The notes beneath the pieces were generated by a model that was not told where the DNA came from, did not search any database, and was given only the letters and a program-made list of their open reading frames with translations. A DNA stretch of 33,192 nt from Rhodoblastus acidophilus (lineage in GTDB: Bacteria; Pseudomonadota; Alphaproteobacteria; Rhizobiales; Beijerinckiaceae), in assembly GCF_900187365.1 (NCBI RefSeq), contig NZ_FYDG01000020.1, positions 1 to 33,192 on the forward strand, read 5' to 3'. The first letter of the stretch is position 1; each line of letters begins with the position of its first letter. The translations under genes were made by a program, and so were the position numbers. Shown one piece after another: positions 18,864 to 28,671 of the stretch.

Positions 18864-19750
18864 GTATCCTGAATATGCAGAACGACGGTCTGTTCAACGT
18901 CGTAGTAGTCCTCGTCCGCGCGGCGGTTCGTTTTGGTCCAAGAAGCCGAGAGGAGTTGCTAACCGCCTGCGGGGTCGGCGTCGAAGGTGTCGACGAGAGT
19001 CGTGCGGGCACAACGTTGACCCGTTGGACTGAACTCGGGCTCTTCTCAACCAACGAAAACATCGTCTGTCTGCGCGAACCCTACCGAACAATGCTTGGCA
19101 AAAATCCCGATATCGCCGAAAGCCGATTGCCGAACGTGCTGCGGAGCATTGCCCTAGCACCGGAGAATAATCTGCGCTTTTGGGAAGCAAAAGAAAATAA
19201 GAGCGCCGATCTTAATCGCGGGCTCTCTTGGATTCTTGCCCAGGATATCTACACGATCGATACAAGTTCGCATCAGAAAATCGATGCGCTTGAAAGTAGC
19301 CAGGTCGCCGACGAATCAAAGCGCATTCTTCAGAACGATACGCGTTGGAATGGCCTGAGGACGTGGATGGTCTATCTCGGCTTTGGGCGCAACGGGTCGC
19401 CGGTTACCATCGATCCAACTCTTGCACTACGCGACAGCCTGGACCAGATCTTTGGCGACGAGCAGACGCTTGCCGCGCGCCAGTTCGTTGATCGCATCGC
19501 CGAAGTGCTGCCCGTCCTAGATGGCGGATCTTATCGAAAGCAGATAGAGGATCTACTCAAAGGATCCGCGTGGGCGAAGTTGCCTGACGACACGCTCTCG
19601 ACCGCCCTATCTCGCGCGATCCGGCGACTTGGCCACGAGGGTGTTATCGCCACCGAACAGCGCAGCGACACCGAAGCGGGCATAACTTTGATCGGCGCTG
19701 AACAGCGGTTGTGGCTCCGCATGACGCACGTCCGACGCATCGCCGCATGA
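18860..19750 (+). CDS. dpdG: DpdG, accessory Dpd protein
   Basis: A 296-aa soluble protein with no enzymatic motif I can see. The N-terminal half looks like a winged-helix arrangement (REELLTACGVG, then TTLTRWTELGLFS), and the C-terminal part repeats that style (LSTALSRAIRRLGHEGVIATEQR), so DNA binding is a reasonable guess. It is assigned as DpdG from its fixed position between the RecQ-like helicase and the large ATPase. It overlaps dpdF by 4 bases (ATGA). Confidence 0.75.
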   Translation: MSILNMQNDGLFNVVVVLVRAAVRFGPRSREELLTACGVGVEGVDESRAGTTLTRWTELGLFSTNENIVCLREPYRTMLGKNPDIAESRLPNVLRSIALAPENNLRFWEAKENKSADLNRGLSWILAQDIYTIDTSSHQKIDALESSQVADESKRILQNDTRWNGLRTWMVYLGFGRNGSPVTIDPTLALRDSLDQIFGDEQTLAARQFVDRIAEVLPVLDGGSYRKQIEDLLKGSAWAKLPDDTLSTALSRAIRRLGHEGVIATEQRSDTEAGITLIGAEQRLWLRMTHVRRIAA

Positions 19751-22700
19751 AAGGGCAAATAATGCTCGGAAACTATTGGCCAGACGCCGATTCTGTAAAT
19801 GCCTGCATCAAAAATGAGGCGGAGACTGCCGACAGCGCGGTGCTGCTGGCAGTACACCAACCCGCCGCAATTGTGCGGCGCGCAGAGGGTAGCGGAGACA
19901 CAACTTCGGTGACCGAGCAGGATCTGCTCGATGCCTTTACCACTGAAAATGTGCCAGGCGGTTACGTGCTAATGCCCATCACGGGCGTTTCCGGCGTCGG
20001 CAAGTCGCATATGATACGCTGGCTGGATGCTCAATTGCGGCGTTCAGCGAAGCGCGATCGTTATCATATTATAAGCATTCCCAAGAGTGCGAGCCTGCGC
20101 ACCGTTGTTCAACTTATTCTCGACCCGCTCAAGGACGATCCCCAATACGCGAAACCATGGCAAGATCTCACCCGCGCCGTCTCTGAGGTGAACGTAGACA
20201 ATGCTGTCGTTACCTTTCGCGCTCACCTCGAAAATGCCCTCACAGCGCGTCGCGACGAACTGATTGCCGAGTTTAGACAGAATCCCGATCGTAGCGATCT
20301 TCGCCAACTCATTGGCTACGCGCGAGATCTGCCGAAGCTGTTTTCGGACGCGGCGCTCGACGAACATTTCAAAACCATCCTCGGGCGGGTAATATCACGC
20401 GCGATGAGTGGCCGGTCAGGTGAAGTCGAGCAGGCCGATACGCTGTCCCGGTTCGTCGCGTCCGACCTCATCCTTCCCAAGGATGTCGATATAAGCAAAG
20501 CCGCACAGCGCGTTCGGGAGTACTATCAAGTCAATATCGCTATGGTTGGGCTGGAACGACTTGAGCCAGCGATCGATTTGCTGAACAAAGCGATAGACCC
20601 CGCAATCAGCAATGTATTCCAACTTGAGCAAAGCACGGGCGGTGTGACGCTCCAGGAAATCATTCTTTCGATTCGTGAAATCCTCTTTAAAGTGGGCAAA
20701 GATCTCATTCTCCTCGTTGAGGATTTCGCGGCGCTTGCCGGCATTCAGGAAGTGCTACTCAAGGTCTGCATTCAGGAAGGGGAGCATGCCGGCGAAAAAG
20801 TGCGCGCAACGATGCGAACAGCGCTTGCACTGACCGATGGCCACCTGAACTTCCGTGATACGATCCTTACCCGTGCCCGCTTTGAATGGGTCGTCGGCGG
20901 CCGGCAGCAGAGCGATGACGAAATCAGGGACGGCGTCGTCGACATGGTAGGCGCGTATCTCAACGCCGCCCGTTGGGGCAATGCTGAACTCAAGCGTTTG
21001 TTCAAGCAACGCGCGCTGGAGAAGTCTCTCACCGACTGGTTGCCAACATGGCGTGACGAGGATCTGAGCGAAGCTGAGAGCGACGCTATTGCAGCATTTG
21101 GAAGTGCGAGCAATGGCGCGCCGTTATTTCCTTTAAACCGCGAGGCGATCGACGCGCTCGCAGGCCGATTCTTGCTCAAAGGCGGCAAGCTCGAACTCAA
21201 TCCCAGGCGTGTCATCAACCAGATTCTGCGGTCGACACTACTTTTGCGAGGAAGTTTCGAGGCTCACGAATTTCCGCCCACCGAATTTCAGAGCTTCCGC
21301 CCAAATGCGGTCCTCGCGGGTTGGATTCGACTTACCCATCAGCCCGATGCCGTCAATCGGCGTCTCTCCAGTTTTCTCGCGCTCTGGGGCGGCAATCCGC
21401 CTGATGTAGCGGCGATCAAGCATATGCCGCCGGCGATCTTCACGGCTTTTCATCTGCCGACACCCAGCGAACTTGCCAATATAAACTTTGTCGAAATTCC
21501 GAAGAAACCTATGCTTGCACCTGCTGCAGACAAAACAGCAAGGCTTGCATCGGATGTTGCCGCACCAAATGTGGGTGCAACCGCCGTTGAAGACCCGCGT
21601 GTGGTGGATCTGCGCCTTAAGCTCGAGAATTGGGTTGACGGCACCGTCCTCGAGCAGCGCGACGCAAACGAATTGCGTAAAGCGCTAATGGACCTGGTGA
21701 GAGACGTAATCGATTGGCCAGCCCTGCGCATGCGCTCGGTCGAACTCCCGCCGAATTGGATCGAGATTCCGCAGGCACGCGGCAATCTGAACACCAAAAT
21801 TTCTGTGGCCGACGACGCCAAGGATTCCGATGGCTCAGTGCGCGCTGGTCTACTGGCGGCCTTTCGCTTCGTCACCGTCAATAGTCGCCGATGGTCCTAT
21901 CCACAAGCCGACGACGACTACGTCGCTAGCGCAGCGCTAGTCGACCGGTTGATTGCACAGCTTCAACCAGTATTGTTGCGCGCAGCACAGGAGCAAGCGG
22001 CGGCACTCGGCCGCGCCTTGCTCACCCAGTCGCGTATCATTGGCCTTGAACCCGCGATTAAGCCAACGACGCCGGACTCGGCGCTTAAAGCGCTCTTTGC
22101 TAAGCGGGAGACAAAGGAAACCCAAGCGTTTGAGGACAATTGGGATAGGCTGAGATCCAACGCATCGGCCGCAATCGGCGACAGGCCCGGTCGCGAGCGG
22201 TTACAGACAGAATTACTTGCGCGGATAGCATCCTTTCAGGGAACCGGTCGGAGCGCGTTCGCGATCGACATTGTTCGTTTGCTTGACGCGATGGGCGACG
22301 AGGATACCGCGCGAGAAGGAGCCGAATATTTGCCAGAAGACGTTAAATTCTTTATTCGTCCGATTGCAGAAGCTCGCATAAAAAGTCAACTCTCTCCAGT
22401 GATCGCCAAGCTCAAATTGTTCAGCGCGCAGATTAGTGACTATATCGACGCAAGCTTCGACAAAGCTGCGTTCGTCAGCGATCTTCAGGACATCTGCCGA
22501 CTGATCTTGACGACAGGGATCCATGTAAACCTTCCATTCACAATCAAGGAGTTCGAGCGGAGGCTAACTGAGTTCCAAGCCAGCGCCATTAAGGATCTGG
22601 TGGGCAAAGTTGTCACTGTCATCGACGGCGAGTCCGATCAGATGCCCAAGGCATTGAATGCTTTAGGAACCCTCGATCTCGGGCTCATTGATCGAACCAT

Positions 22701-22863
22701 AACATTTCTTGGCCATGCAAACAGCTTGATTAGGGCGGCCGACGATAGTGTCTCCCGCGAAGAGGCCAATAGGACTCAAGCCGACCCTGCTATGCTTGTC
22801 TCCGAAATTACCGGGATGCTCACTAAAGTCGCTATACCCGAGGCCCAGGATGCAACGCCATGA
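19747..22863 (+). CDS. dpdH: DpdH, large P-loop ATPase of the Dpd system
   Basis: A 1038-aa protein with an N-terminal AAA/STAND-like ATPase domain. Walker A is G80-V-S-G-V-G-K86-S87, and the probable Walker B is LILLVEDF with E325-D326. The long C-terminal part is mostly helical with no recognisable domain. ATG 19747 overlaps the dpdG stop (ATGA), in line with every other junction. ATG 19762 is an alternative, preceded by AAAGGG; it would shorten the protein by 5 residues to begin MLGNYWPD. The protein could act as a switch or loader coordinating the helicases, but this is inference. Confidence 0.82.
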   Translation: MKGQIMLGNYWPDADSVNACIKNEAETADSAVLLAVHQPAAIVRRAEGSGDTTSVTEQDLLDAFTTENVPGGYVLMPITGVSGVGKSHMIRWLDAQLRRSAKRDRYHIISIPKSASLRTVVQLILDPLKDDPQYAKPWQDLTRAVSEVNVDNAVVTFRAHLENALTARRDELIAEFRQNPDRSDLRQLIGYARDLPKLFSDAALDEHFKTILGRVISRAMSGRSGEVEQADTLSRFVASDLILPKDVDISKAAQRVREYYQVNIAMVGLERLEPAIDLLNKAIDPAISNVFQLEQSTGGVTLQEIILSIREILFKVGKDLILLVEDFAALAGIQEVLLKVCIQEGEHAGEKVRATMRTALALTDGHLNFRDTILTRARFEWVVGGRQQSDDEIRDGVVDMVGAYLNAARWGNAELKRLFKQRALEKSLTDWLPTWRDEDLSEAESDAIAAFGSASNGAPLFPLNREAIDALAGRFLLKGGKLELNPRRVINQILRSTLLLRGSFEAHEFPPTEFQSFRPNAVLAGWIRLTHQPDAVNRRLSSFLALWGGNPPDVAAIKHMPPAIFTAFHLPTPSELANINFVEIPKKPMLAPAADKTARLASDVAAPNVGATAVEDPRVVDLRLKLENWVDGTVLEQRDANELRKALMDLVRDVIDWPALRMRSVELPPNWIEIPQARGNLNTKISVADDAKDSDGSVRAGLLAAFRFVTVNSRRWSYPQADDDYVASAALVDRLIAQLQPVLLRAAQEQAAALGRALLTQSRIIGLEPAIKPTTPDSALKALFAKRETKETQAFEDNWDRLRSNASAAIGDRPGRERLQTELLARIASFQGTGRSAFAIDIVRLLDAMGDEDTAREGAEYLPEDVKFFIRPIAEARIKSQLSPVIAKLKLFSAQISDYIDASFDKAAFVSDLQDICRLILTTGIHVNLPFTIKEFERRLTEFQASAIKDLVGKVVTVIDGESDQMPKALNALGTLDLGLIDRTITFLGHANSLIRAADDSVSREEANRTQADPAMLVSEITGMLTKVAIPEAQDATP
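19750..19755 (+). promoter_or_regulatory. Ribosome-binding site supporting an alternative dpdH start
   Basis: AAAGGG ends 6 bases before ATG 19762. The ATG at 19747 has no comparable site and depends on coupling to dpdG. Confidence 0.45.
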
Positions 22864-23585
22864 CAAACTTGCCTGTTCGAGCGCAAGCGCTCCGTGCCCG
22901 TCTGAACCGAATACATGAGATGAGTTCCAACGTCGCCGAAGCTGCCGATCTCGAAGGTCTGCGCGGCCAACTCTCCCGTCATGTAGAGAAATACATTGGG
23001 CCGGCCGATAAGAAACGTCTGCTTTGCAAAGCCGGTATCATCATTGCCGAGTCCGCGACCGATTCAGCGATGCGTAAGAGGGCGACAGCCGTACTCGAAC
23101 GTTTCACGGCTGCACCTAAGTCCGCCACGCTTAAAAAGGGACAGGCATGGCCATCCATGCTCGAAGAAATCGACGCAGCGGCGCGCGATCTCAAGACCGC
23201 AGTTAGCGCTGCCTGGAAAGACCAGCGAACTAGCCTGTTTAGCGGGGATACACCTGCTGAAATTGAAACCAAGCTCGCGAAGACAAAACCAAACCAGGAC
23301 GCGCTCAAAGTCTATCAAGGCATTTACAGCCAATACCGAGCGCTCTTCGACAGCCTCCCTCCCGATCAGGCAACGATCGATCGCGCCCGGAAATTGGGCA
23401 GCCAACTTGAGAACGCCGCCAAGGCGTTTGACTTCCATGTCTCGCCCGAAGTGAAAGCTTTTCTCGAGGCAGTACAGTCGGTGCGTGGCGCGTCGATCAC
23501 TCTGCTGACCGACGAAGTGCTCGACTGGTTGCGCGAGAATGAAAGTCTTGATGCCTATCGGGTCAAATCATCGGATCGCGCATGA
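22860..23585 (+). CDS. dpdI: DpdI, coiled-coil accessory Dpd protein
   Basis: A 241-aa charged, helical, probably coiled-coil protein with no signal peptide or catalytic motif. Heptad-like stretches run through much of its length (e.g. RAQALRARLNRIHEMSSNVA and AARDLKTAVSAAWKDQR). It lies between the DpdH ATPase and the giant DpdJ helicase, with 4-base overlaps on both sides, as expected for DpdI. It may be an adaptor between those two, which is inferred from position only. Confidence 0.75.
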   Translation: MTNLPVRAQALRARLNRIHEMSSNVAEAADLEGLRGQLSRHVEKYIGPADKKRLLCKAGIIIAESATDSAMRKRATAVLERFTAAPKSATLKKGQAWPSMLEEIDAAARDLKTAVSAAWKDQRTSLFSGDTPAEIETKLAKTKPNQDALKVYQGIYSQYRALFDSLPPDQATIDRARKLGSQLENAAKAFDFHVSPEVKAFLEAVQSVRGASITLLTDEVLDWLRENESLDAYRVKSSDRA

Positions 23586-26500
23586 GCGGTGATGAAAAAC
23601 TTCTCCTCGCAAGTCTCGACGGGATCGAACAACGCGAGGCTCGGCTGCTCACTTGGGGCCTGGTAGATGGGTTTCTGACGCCCGCCGAACTTAGTGAAAT
23701 CATCGATCCACTTCTCGATGATCCAGCTTATGCCGAAGGACTTACCTTTGTCAGCGTTGCCGAGGTTGTTGCCTCGCTCCGCGATCGCGCTCTCCTTTTC
23801 GAGATTGCCTCTGGCGAAACCAGGCGATTTCGCTCGCGGATGGCCGAGGCGGTCAGGCTATTCTTTCGCCTCAGACAATTATTTCCAAAACATCGGGGCG
23901 TCATCGGTTGGCAATCCGCACCAACACTGGTCGCGGATTTCCGTTTCATCTGGCGTCGGAGGCGCTACCCGCGCCGTCAGATTTCAGCGGACCAAGCGCG
24001 TACGAAGGTGCAGGCGGCAACATCGGACAACTTTGCCCGCGATGCCCTCTCTATGTTGATTCAGAGTTACGGGCCCGATTTCGCCTTGGCAAAATTCCAG
24101 GTCGACGCCGCCGCCCGCATACTGGCTGGCTTCGAGCAACCGCGCTCCATTGCGACCCTCGTCAGTGCAGGGACCGGCAGTGGCAAGACCTTGGCGTTCT
24201 ATTTGCCATCGCTTGCCCGAGTCGCGTCGCACATCCAACGCGATCCGTCTGCTAGCCGCTGGGTCAAGGTGCTCGCGCTCTATCCGCGGAACGAGTTGCT
24301 CAAGGACCAATTCGCCGAGGTCTTCAGCCAAGCCCGGCGACTCGACAGTGGTCTTTCCCAGCGAGGCTGTCGCAAGATTCTCATCGGCACCTATTTCGGT
24401 CCAACGCCGAACAATGCCGCCAGCGCCGAGGAGAGCACAGGATGGCGTCGCCACGCGGAGGGGTCGATCTGCGACTATCTGCGCTGCCCGAATGAGGGCT
24501 GCGATGGAGATATGCTGTGGCATAACGAAGATCGAACTGCCGCAGTCGAACGTTTGGTCTGCCAGACCTGCGCAGCGTCGATCGAAAGCGACGAGATCAT
24601 CCTGACACGTGGCCGACTTGAGCACGAGAGTCCTGACATCCTGTTCACCACGACTGAGATGCTTAACCAGCGTATGGGCGATGATCGCGTGCGCCACCTC
24701 TTCGGTCTGGGCGATCGCTGTGAGCGATCCGTCGAACTTGTGTTGCTCGACGAGGTCCATACTTACGCGGGTACATCTGGAGCGCAGGTTGCATACTTAC
24801 TTCGCCGGTGGCGCCGATTACTGCGGAAGTCGGTTAGTTTTGTTGGCCTCTCGGCGACACTTGCCGATGGTGCCCGCTTCTTCGCGCGGTTGACGGGCCT
24901 GCCTGAGCAAGCGTCTCTCGAAATCGCACCACGGACCCGCGAAATGATAGCTGAGGGTGCGGAATATCTTTTGGCGCTACGTGGTGATCCAGTTTCACGA
25001 AGCGCGCTCCTGTCAACTACGATCCAGTCGGCGATGCTTCTCTCGCGCATGCTCGATGCGCAAGACCAGCGCCGGAGTGACGGCCTTTTTGGCGAACGTC
25101 TGTTCCTGTTCGCCGACAATCTCGACGTAATCAACCGCATGTTTTTCGCCATGCTTGATGCCGAAGGCCGACAGAGCAACGGTCGCATTGACATGAACGG
25201 TCATCCCAATGGGGGCTTAGCAAGCCTTCGCACGCCTATGGCAAGCGAACAACGCAAGCTTCATGGCCAGGATTGGCAAGCAGCTGTAGATATCGGCCAC
25301 ACACTCCAATCCAATGACCGCAAGACCGTCGGCCGGGTCATGTCGATGGATCCCGGCGTGGGAAGCCATCTCGACATCATCGTCGCGACCGCATCGCTCG
25401 AAGTCGGCTATAATGACCCGCTTGTTGGCGCAGTGATCCAGCATAAGTCTCCCAGAGACGTTGCTCAGTTTCTACAACGCAAGGGCCGAGCTGGCAGGCC
25501 GCGTCGCATGCGTCCTTGGACCGTTGTGGTCTTGTCCGACTACGGCCGCGATCGGCTAGCCTATCAGGGCTATGATCTGCTGTTCGATCCTGAACTCTCA
25601 GCTCGGTCGTTGCCCATCGGCAATCGTTATGTCGAACGAATTCAGGCAGTCTACGCGACGCTTGATTATCTCAGCCTCATGATTGGCGCCAATCCGCGCG
25701 GCAGCGTTTGGACAAACATGTACGGGCCTGCGAGCACGCCCAACCAGCGGGCGCGTCAGCAAAAACTTGCTGCGCTGATCCGCCGTATTCTAGCAAACGA
25801 CGACGATCTCGAGCGCTTTGCGGCATATCTAACCCAAGCACTCAAGCTCGACCGCGACGAAATCGATTCCTTGCTGTGGGAACATCCTCGGCCGCTCTTG
25901 GTAGAGGTGCTCCCAACCGCTTTACGTCGTTTGGAATCATGTTGGGGGGTGTTAGGCGAAGAGTGTGCCGATTATCAAGTAGGCAACTCACCTTTGCCCG
26001 AATTCGCGCCCGCTAATCTATTCAGCGACCTTAACCTTCCCGAGGTTGAGATCGTGCTCGGCCAATCGGGCAGCGTCACTCCCGAACGCATTGTCATGCC
26101 GATCTCTAAAGCTATGAAGGAATATGCCGCCGGCCGCGTCTCGCGACGCTATGCCATCAGCCATGCACGCGAACGGCACTGGATCTGTCCGCAACTCGAT
26201 CCAAACGTCGCTCAGAGCGTTGATCTCGCGCCCTATATTCGGGCGGACCTCATTGGGGACTGGCGAATCGGAGCTGATGCCGGCGCCGTGCTGTCAATTC
26301 CGGTCTACCGACCGCGCGAGTTTCTGGTGCAGCAACCGGCCAATACGGTGATCGACACATCGAACGCGCGGTTAAACTGGCGTTCTCAGATTGTCGCGCG
26401 CGAGGCTGGTCTGGTCATGGTGCCTCCAATCAACAGCCCATGGAGCCGCTTCATCGCCGACGCGCGCTTCTACACTCATCAAAGCCTCAGCGCGGTAGAA

Positions 26501-28135
26501 GCTCGCCGCATGGCGATTGGGAGCGACGCCAGCATCCGATATCGCGATGGGACGTCGTTCAACAAGAAATTCAGCTACGAAATGGAAGGTGGTCCTGCGG
26601 CGCTCGGATTCAGTTTCGGTGTAGACGCTTTCTGCCTACGCCTTCAGTATCCACATGATCTCTGGTCGAGCCTTGGGGACGATGCGGACCCGCGCTACCG
26701 GGCGATCAGGACGGCGCGGTTCCACGATCAAGCTATCAACGGCCCTTATCTTGACCGCGTAGACAATCGCTTCGCCCGGGAGTGGCTCGCCCATCTCCTG
26801 CTCGCAGCAATTAGCAATGAGGCAATCGCCAGAACGATCGGGCTAGCAGAAGCTGCTGCGAATCTTATCCAGGATCAAGCTGAATTGAGCCTAGATCAAA
26901 CACTCGATATCCTGTTCCAGTCTCCGATTGTCGATGACCCCACGGGCCAAGGTAATGTTCAGGACAAACTTCGTCAGGAACTGGCTCTCTTCATCGCCGA
27001 TTCGCAAATCCGCGCCAGCCTGTTCAGCCTTGCGGAGATTCTCTGGCTACCGATTGGTATGTCATGGGAGCCATGGTTGCGCGAACGTTTTGCGGCGACG
27101 ACTGCTGCGGCTGCGATCAACGCGATATTGAGCCTGTGTCCCGAGATCGACGCAGAAGGCCTGGTTGTCGATATCGACCCCGGCCCGCGCGAGCCCGACG
27201 ATGTTCTCGCCGATCAGACTGCAGCTGAAATCTGGATCAGCGAAACTTCTCCCGGCGGCAACGGTCAGATAGAAGAAGCGCTGCGACAATACGCTGAGGA
27301 TCCGCGCCGCTTTTACAGCCTAATGACGGCAGCGCTGCGCGACAATGATTTCGCGTTAAGCGACTACCAGTTGCAGCGCTTTCTCAGCCAGATCGTCGAA
27401 GAAGACCCCGCAGGCGAGTTGGCGCTGGCAACGGACCGGTTCAGGGACTTCTACGGCGCGTCCGAAAGCTATCAAGCCTTTACCTCTCTGCGCGAAACTC
27501 TCGCGGCGCAGGGCTTTGTGACCTTTCACGCCTTCATAGTCGCGCTCGCTAACCGCATCCTCCGCCCCGGTTCCACGCGCGAGAGCGACCGCTTCTTTCT
27601 TGATGCCGTGCGCGGTTGGTCGGCGGAGGAGGAGCGGCTCGGAATCGAACTCGACGCGCGTGTCGTTGCTTATCGATTATCGCGACGCGGGGATATCGAC
27701 AGCGCATTGAGCTTCGCCGGAATCGATGCGCCCACCGTCAATCCCGATCAATGGCGCTTTGGCGTCATCTATGGCCTACTTTGGCCGCGTGGGCCGCAAA
27801 TCCGACAGGCTGGCTTGCACCTCTATTCGCAATATTCCGATCTGCCTGCGCCCGAACCCCTGCTGTTGATGTCCTTCCTCGGTCATGAAGATGTTTTCAT
27901 CAATCTTGAGGACGATAATTGGGCAACCGAGTGCCTGGAGCGATTAGCCAACGCTGGGGCGATTACGCTCAGCTGTCCAATGAGCCAGGCTGGGCGCCTC
28001 GCCGATGCGCTCAGTATTCTCGCCACCAATCCAGTGCAGTCCGGTTATTTGTCGGTTTTTGCTCGAGTTCAAGCAATAAGGCGGTCAGGCGGCAATTATC
28101 ATATTGATGTCGATATTGCGGAGGCATTGCAATGA
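23582..28135 (+). CDS. dpdJ: DpdJ, giant DExH helicase of the Dpd system
   Basis: A 1517-aa superfamily 2 helicase, the largest protein in the window. The N-terminal 170 residues precede motif I G197-T-G-S-G-K202-T203. A four-cysteine cluster, C302-x4-C307 and C327-x2-C330, lies between motifs I and II, suggesting a zinc site. Motif II is D390-E-V-H393, followed by FVGLSATLADG; the second lobe has IVATASLEVGYNDPLVGAVI and motif VI Q632-R-K-G-R-A-G-R. About 800 C-terminal residues are of unknown fold. The style resembles the Lhr/DrmA-like helicases of DISARM. Overlaps with dpdI and dpdK are 4 bases. Confidence 0.86.
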   Translation: MSGDEKLLLASLDGIEQREARLLTWGLVDGFLTPAELSEIIDPLLDDPAYAEGLTFVSVAEVVASLRDRALLFEIASGETRRFRSRMAEAVRLFFRLRQLFPKHRGVIGWQSAPTLVADFRFIWRRRRYPRRQISADQARTKVQAATSDNFARDALSMLIQSYGPDFALAKFQVDAAARILAGFEQPRSIATLVSAGTGSGKTLAFYLPSLARVASHIQRDPSASRWVKVLALYPRNELLKDQFAEVFSQARRLDSGLSQRGCRKILIGTYFGPTPNNAASAEESTGWRRHAEGSICDYLRCPNEGCDGDMLWHNEDRTAAVERLVCQTCAASIESDEIILTRGRLEHESPDILFTTTEMLNQRMGDDRVRHLFGLGDRCERSVELVLLDEVHTYAGTSGAQVAYLLRRWRRLLRKSVSFVGLSATLADGARFFARLTGLPEQASLEIAPRTREMIAEGAEYLLALRGDPVSRSALLSTTIQSAMLLSRMLDAQDQRRSDGLFGERLFLFADNLDVINRMFFAMLDAEGRQSNGRIDMNGHPNGGLASLRTPMASEQRKLHGQDWQAAVDIGHTLQSNDRKTVGRVMSMDPGVGSHLDIIVATASLEVGYNDPLVGAVIQHKSPRDVAQFLQRKGRAGRPRRMRPWTVVVLSDYGRDRLAYQGYDLLFDPELSARSLPIGNRYVERIQAVYATLDYLSLMIGANPRGSVWTNMYGPASTPNQRARQQKLAALIRRILANDDDLERFAAYLTQALKLDRDEIDSLLWEHPRPLLVEVLPTALRRLESCWGVLGEECADYQVGNSPLPEFAPANLFSDLNLPEVEIVLGQSGSVTPERIVMPISKAMKEYAAGRVSRRYAISHARERHWICPQLDPNVAQSVDLAPYIRADLIGDWRIGADAGAVLSIPVYRPREFLVQQPANTVIDTSNARLNWRSQIVAREAGLVMVPPINSPWSRFIADARFYTHQSLSAVEARRMAIGSDASIRYRDGTSFNKKFSYEMEGGPAALGFSFGVDAFCLRLQYPHDLWSSLGDDADPRYRAIRTARFHDQAINGPYLDRVDNRFAREWLAHLLLAAISNEAIARTIGLAEAAANLIQDQAELSLDQTLDILFQSPIVDDPTGQGNVQDKLRQELALFIADSQIRASLFSLAEILWLPIGMSWEPWLRERFAATTAAAAINAILSLCPEIDAEGLVVDIDPGPREPDDVLADQTAAEIWISETSPGGNGQIEEALRQYAEDPRRFYSLMTAALRDNDFALSDYQLQRFLSQIVEEDPAGELALATDRFRDFYGASESYQAFTSLRETLAAQGFVTFHAFIVALANRILRPGSTRESDRFFLDAVRGWSAEEERLGIELDARVVAYRLSRRGDIDSALSFAGIDAPTVNPDQWRFGVIYGLLWPRGPQIRQAGLHLYSQYSDLPAPEPLLLMSFLGHEDVFINLEDDNWATECLERLANAGAITLSCPMSQAGRLADALSILATNPVQSGYLSVFARVQAIRRSGGNYHIDVDIAEALQ

Positions 28136-28671
28136 CCTTCGAAACCCGGAGAATCTTCAAGAGCGCAATCACGAGCCAAAACTTGATCCGCGAACTGCTC
28201 CAACTCATGTTTCTGGGCGAACTGCTCGCACCCGGCGGCGAGCGGGCTTGGCTGGTCAGTCCATGGATCAGCAATATCCTGCTGTTCGACAATCGAGCTG
28301 GCGGTTTCGGGTCGGTTAATCCTGAATGGGGCGGCCGCGAGGTTCGTCTTGTTGAGGTCGCGATCAACCTGATGGCGCGCGGCACGTCGCTTGGCATTGC
28401 AACCAGTCTTGACCCACACAACGACGCTTTTATCGGGACCGTCGGTGAGGCGGCTGAAGACGCAGGCCTTTCCGAACGGTTGCTCATCGTCCAACGGCAC
28501 CATCTTCACATTAAAGGGATTCTGTTGAAACGCGGCTTGCTCACCGGGTCAATGAACCTGACTTATAACGGCCTCGAGTTGAACGACGAAATGGTCGCCT
28601 ACGACACAGCCGCGAAAACGCTTGCCGAGGCGCGCCTCAATTTCGAATCATACGTCGAGATCGACACATGA
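28132..28671 (+). CDS. dpdK: DpdK, phospholipase-D-like protein of the Dpd system
   Basis: A 179-aa protein with a single PLD-like half-site: H126-x-K128 in HHLHIKGILLK, then GSMN (G139-N142). The acidic residue of the HxKxxxxD motif is replaced (Lys at that position), so nuclease activity is not assured. Active PLD nucleases pair two half-sites, so this protein would have to dimerise. It is comparable in kind to DrmC of DISARM. It overlaps dpdJ and dpdD by 4 bases each. Confidence 0.82.
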   Translation: MTFETRRIFKSAITSQNLIRELLQLMFLGELLAPGGERAWLVSPWISNILLFDNRAGGFGSVNPEWGGREVRLVEVAINLMARGTSLGIATSLDPHNDAFIGTVGEAAEDAGLSERLLIVQRHHLHIKGILLKRGLLTGSMNLTYNGLELNDEMVAYDTAAKTLAEARLNFESYVEIDT

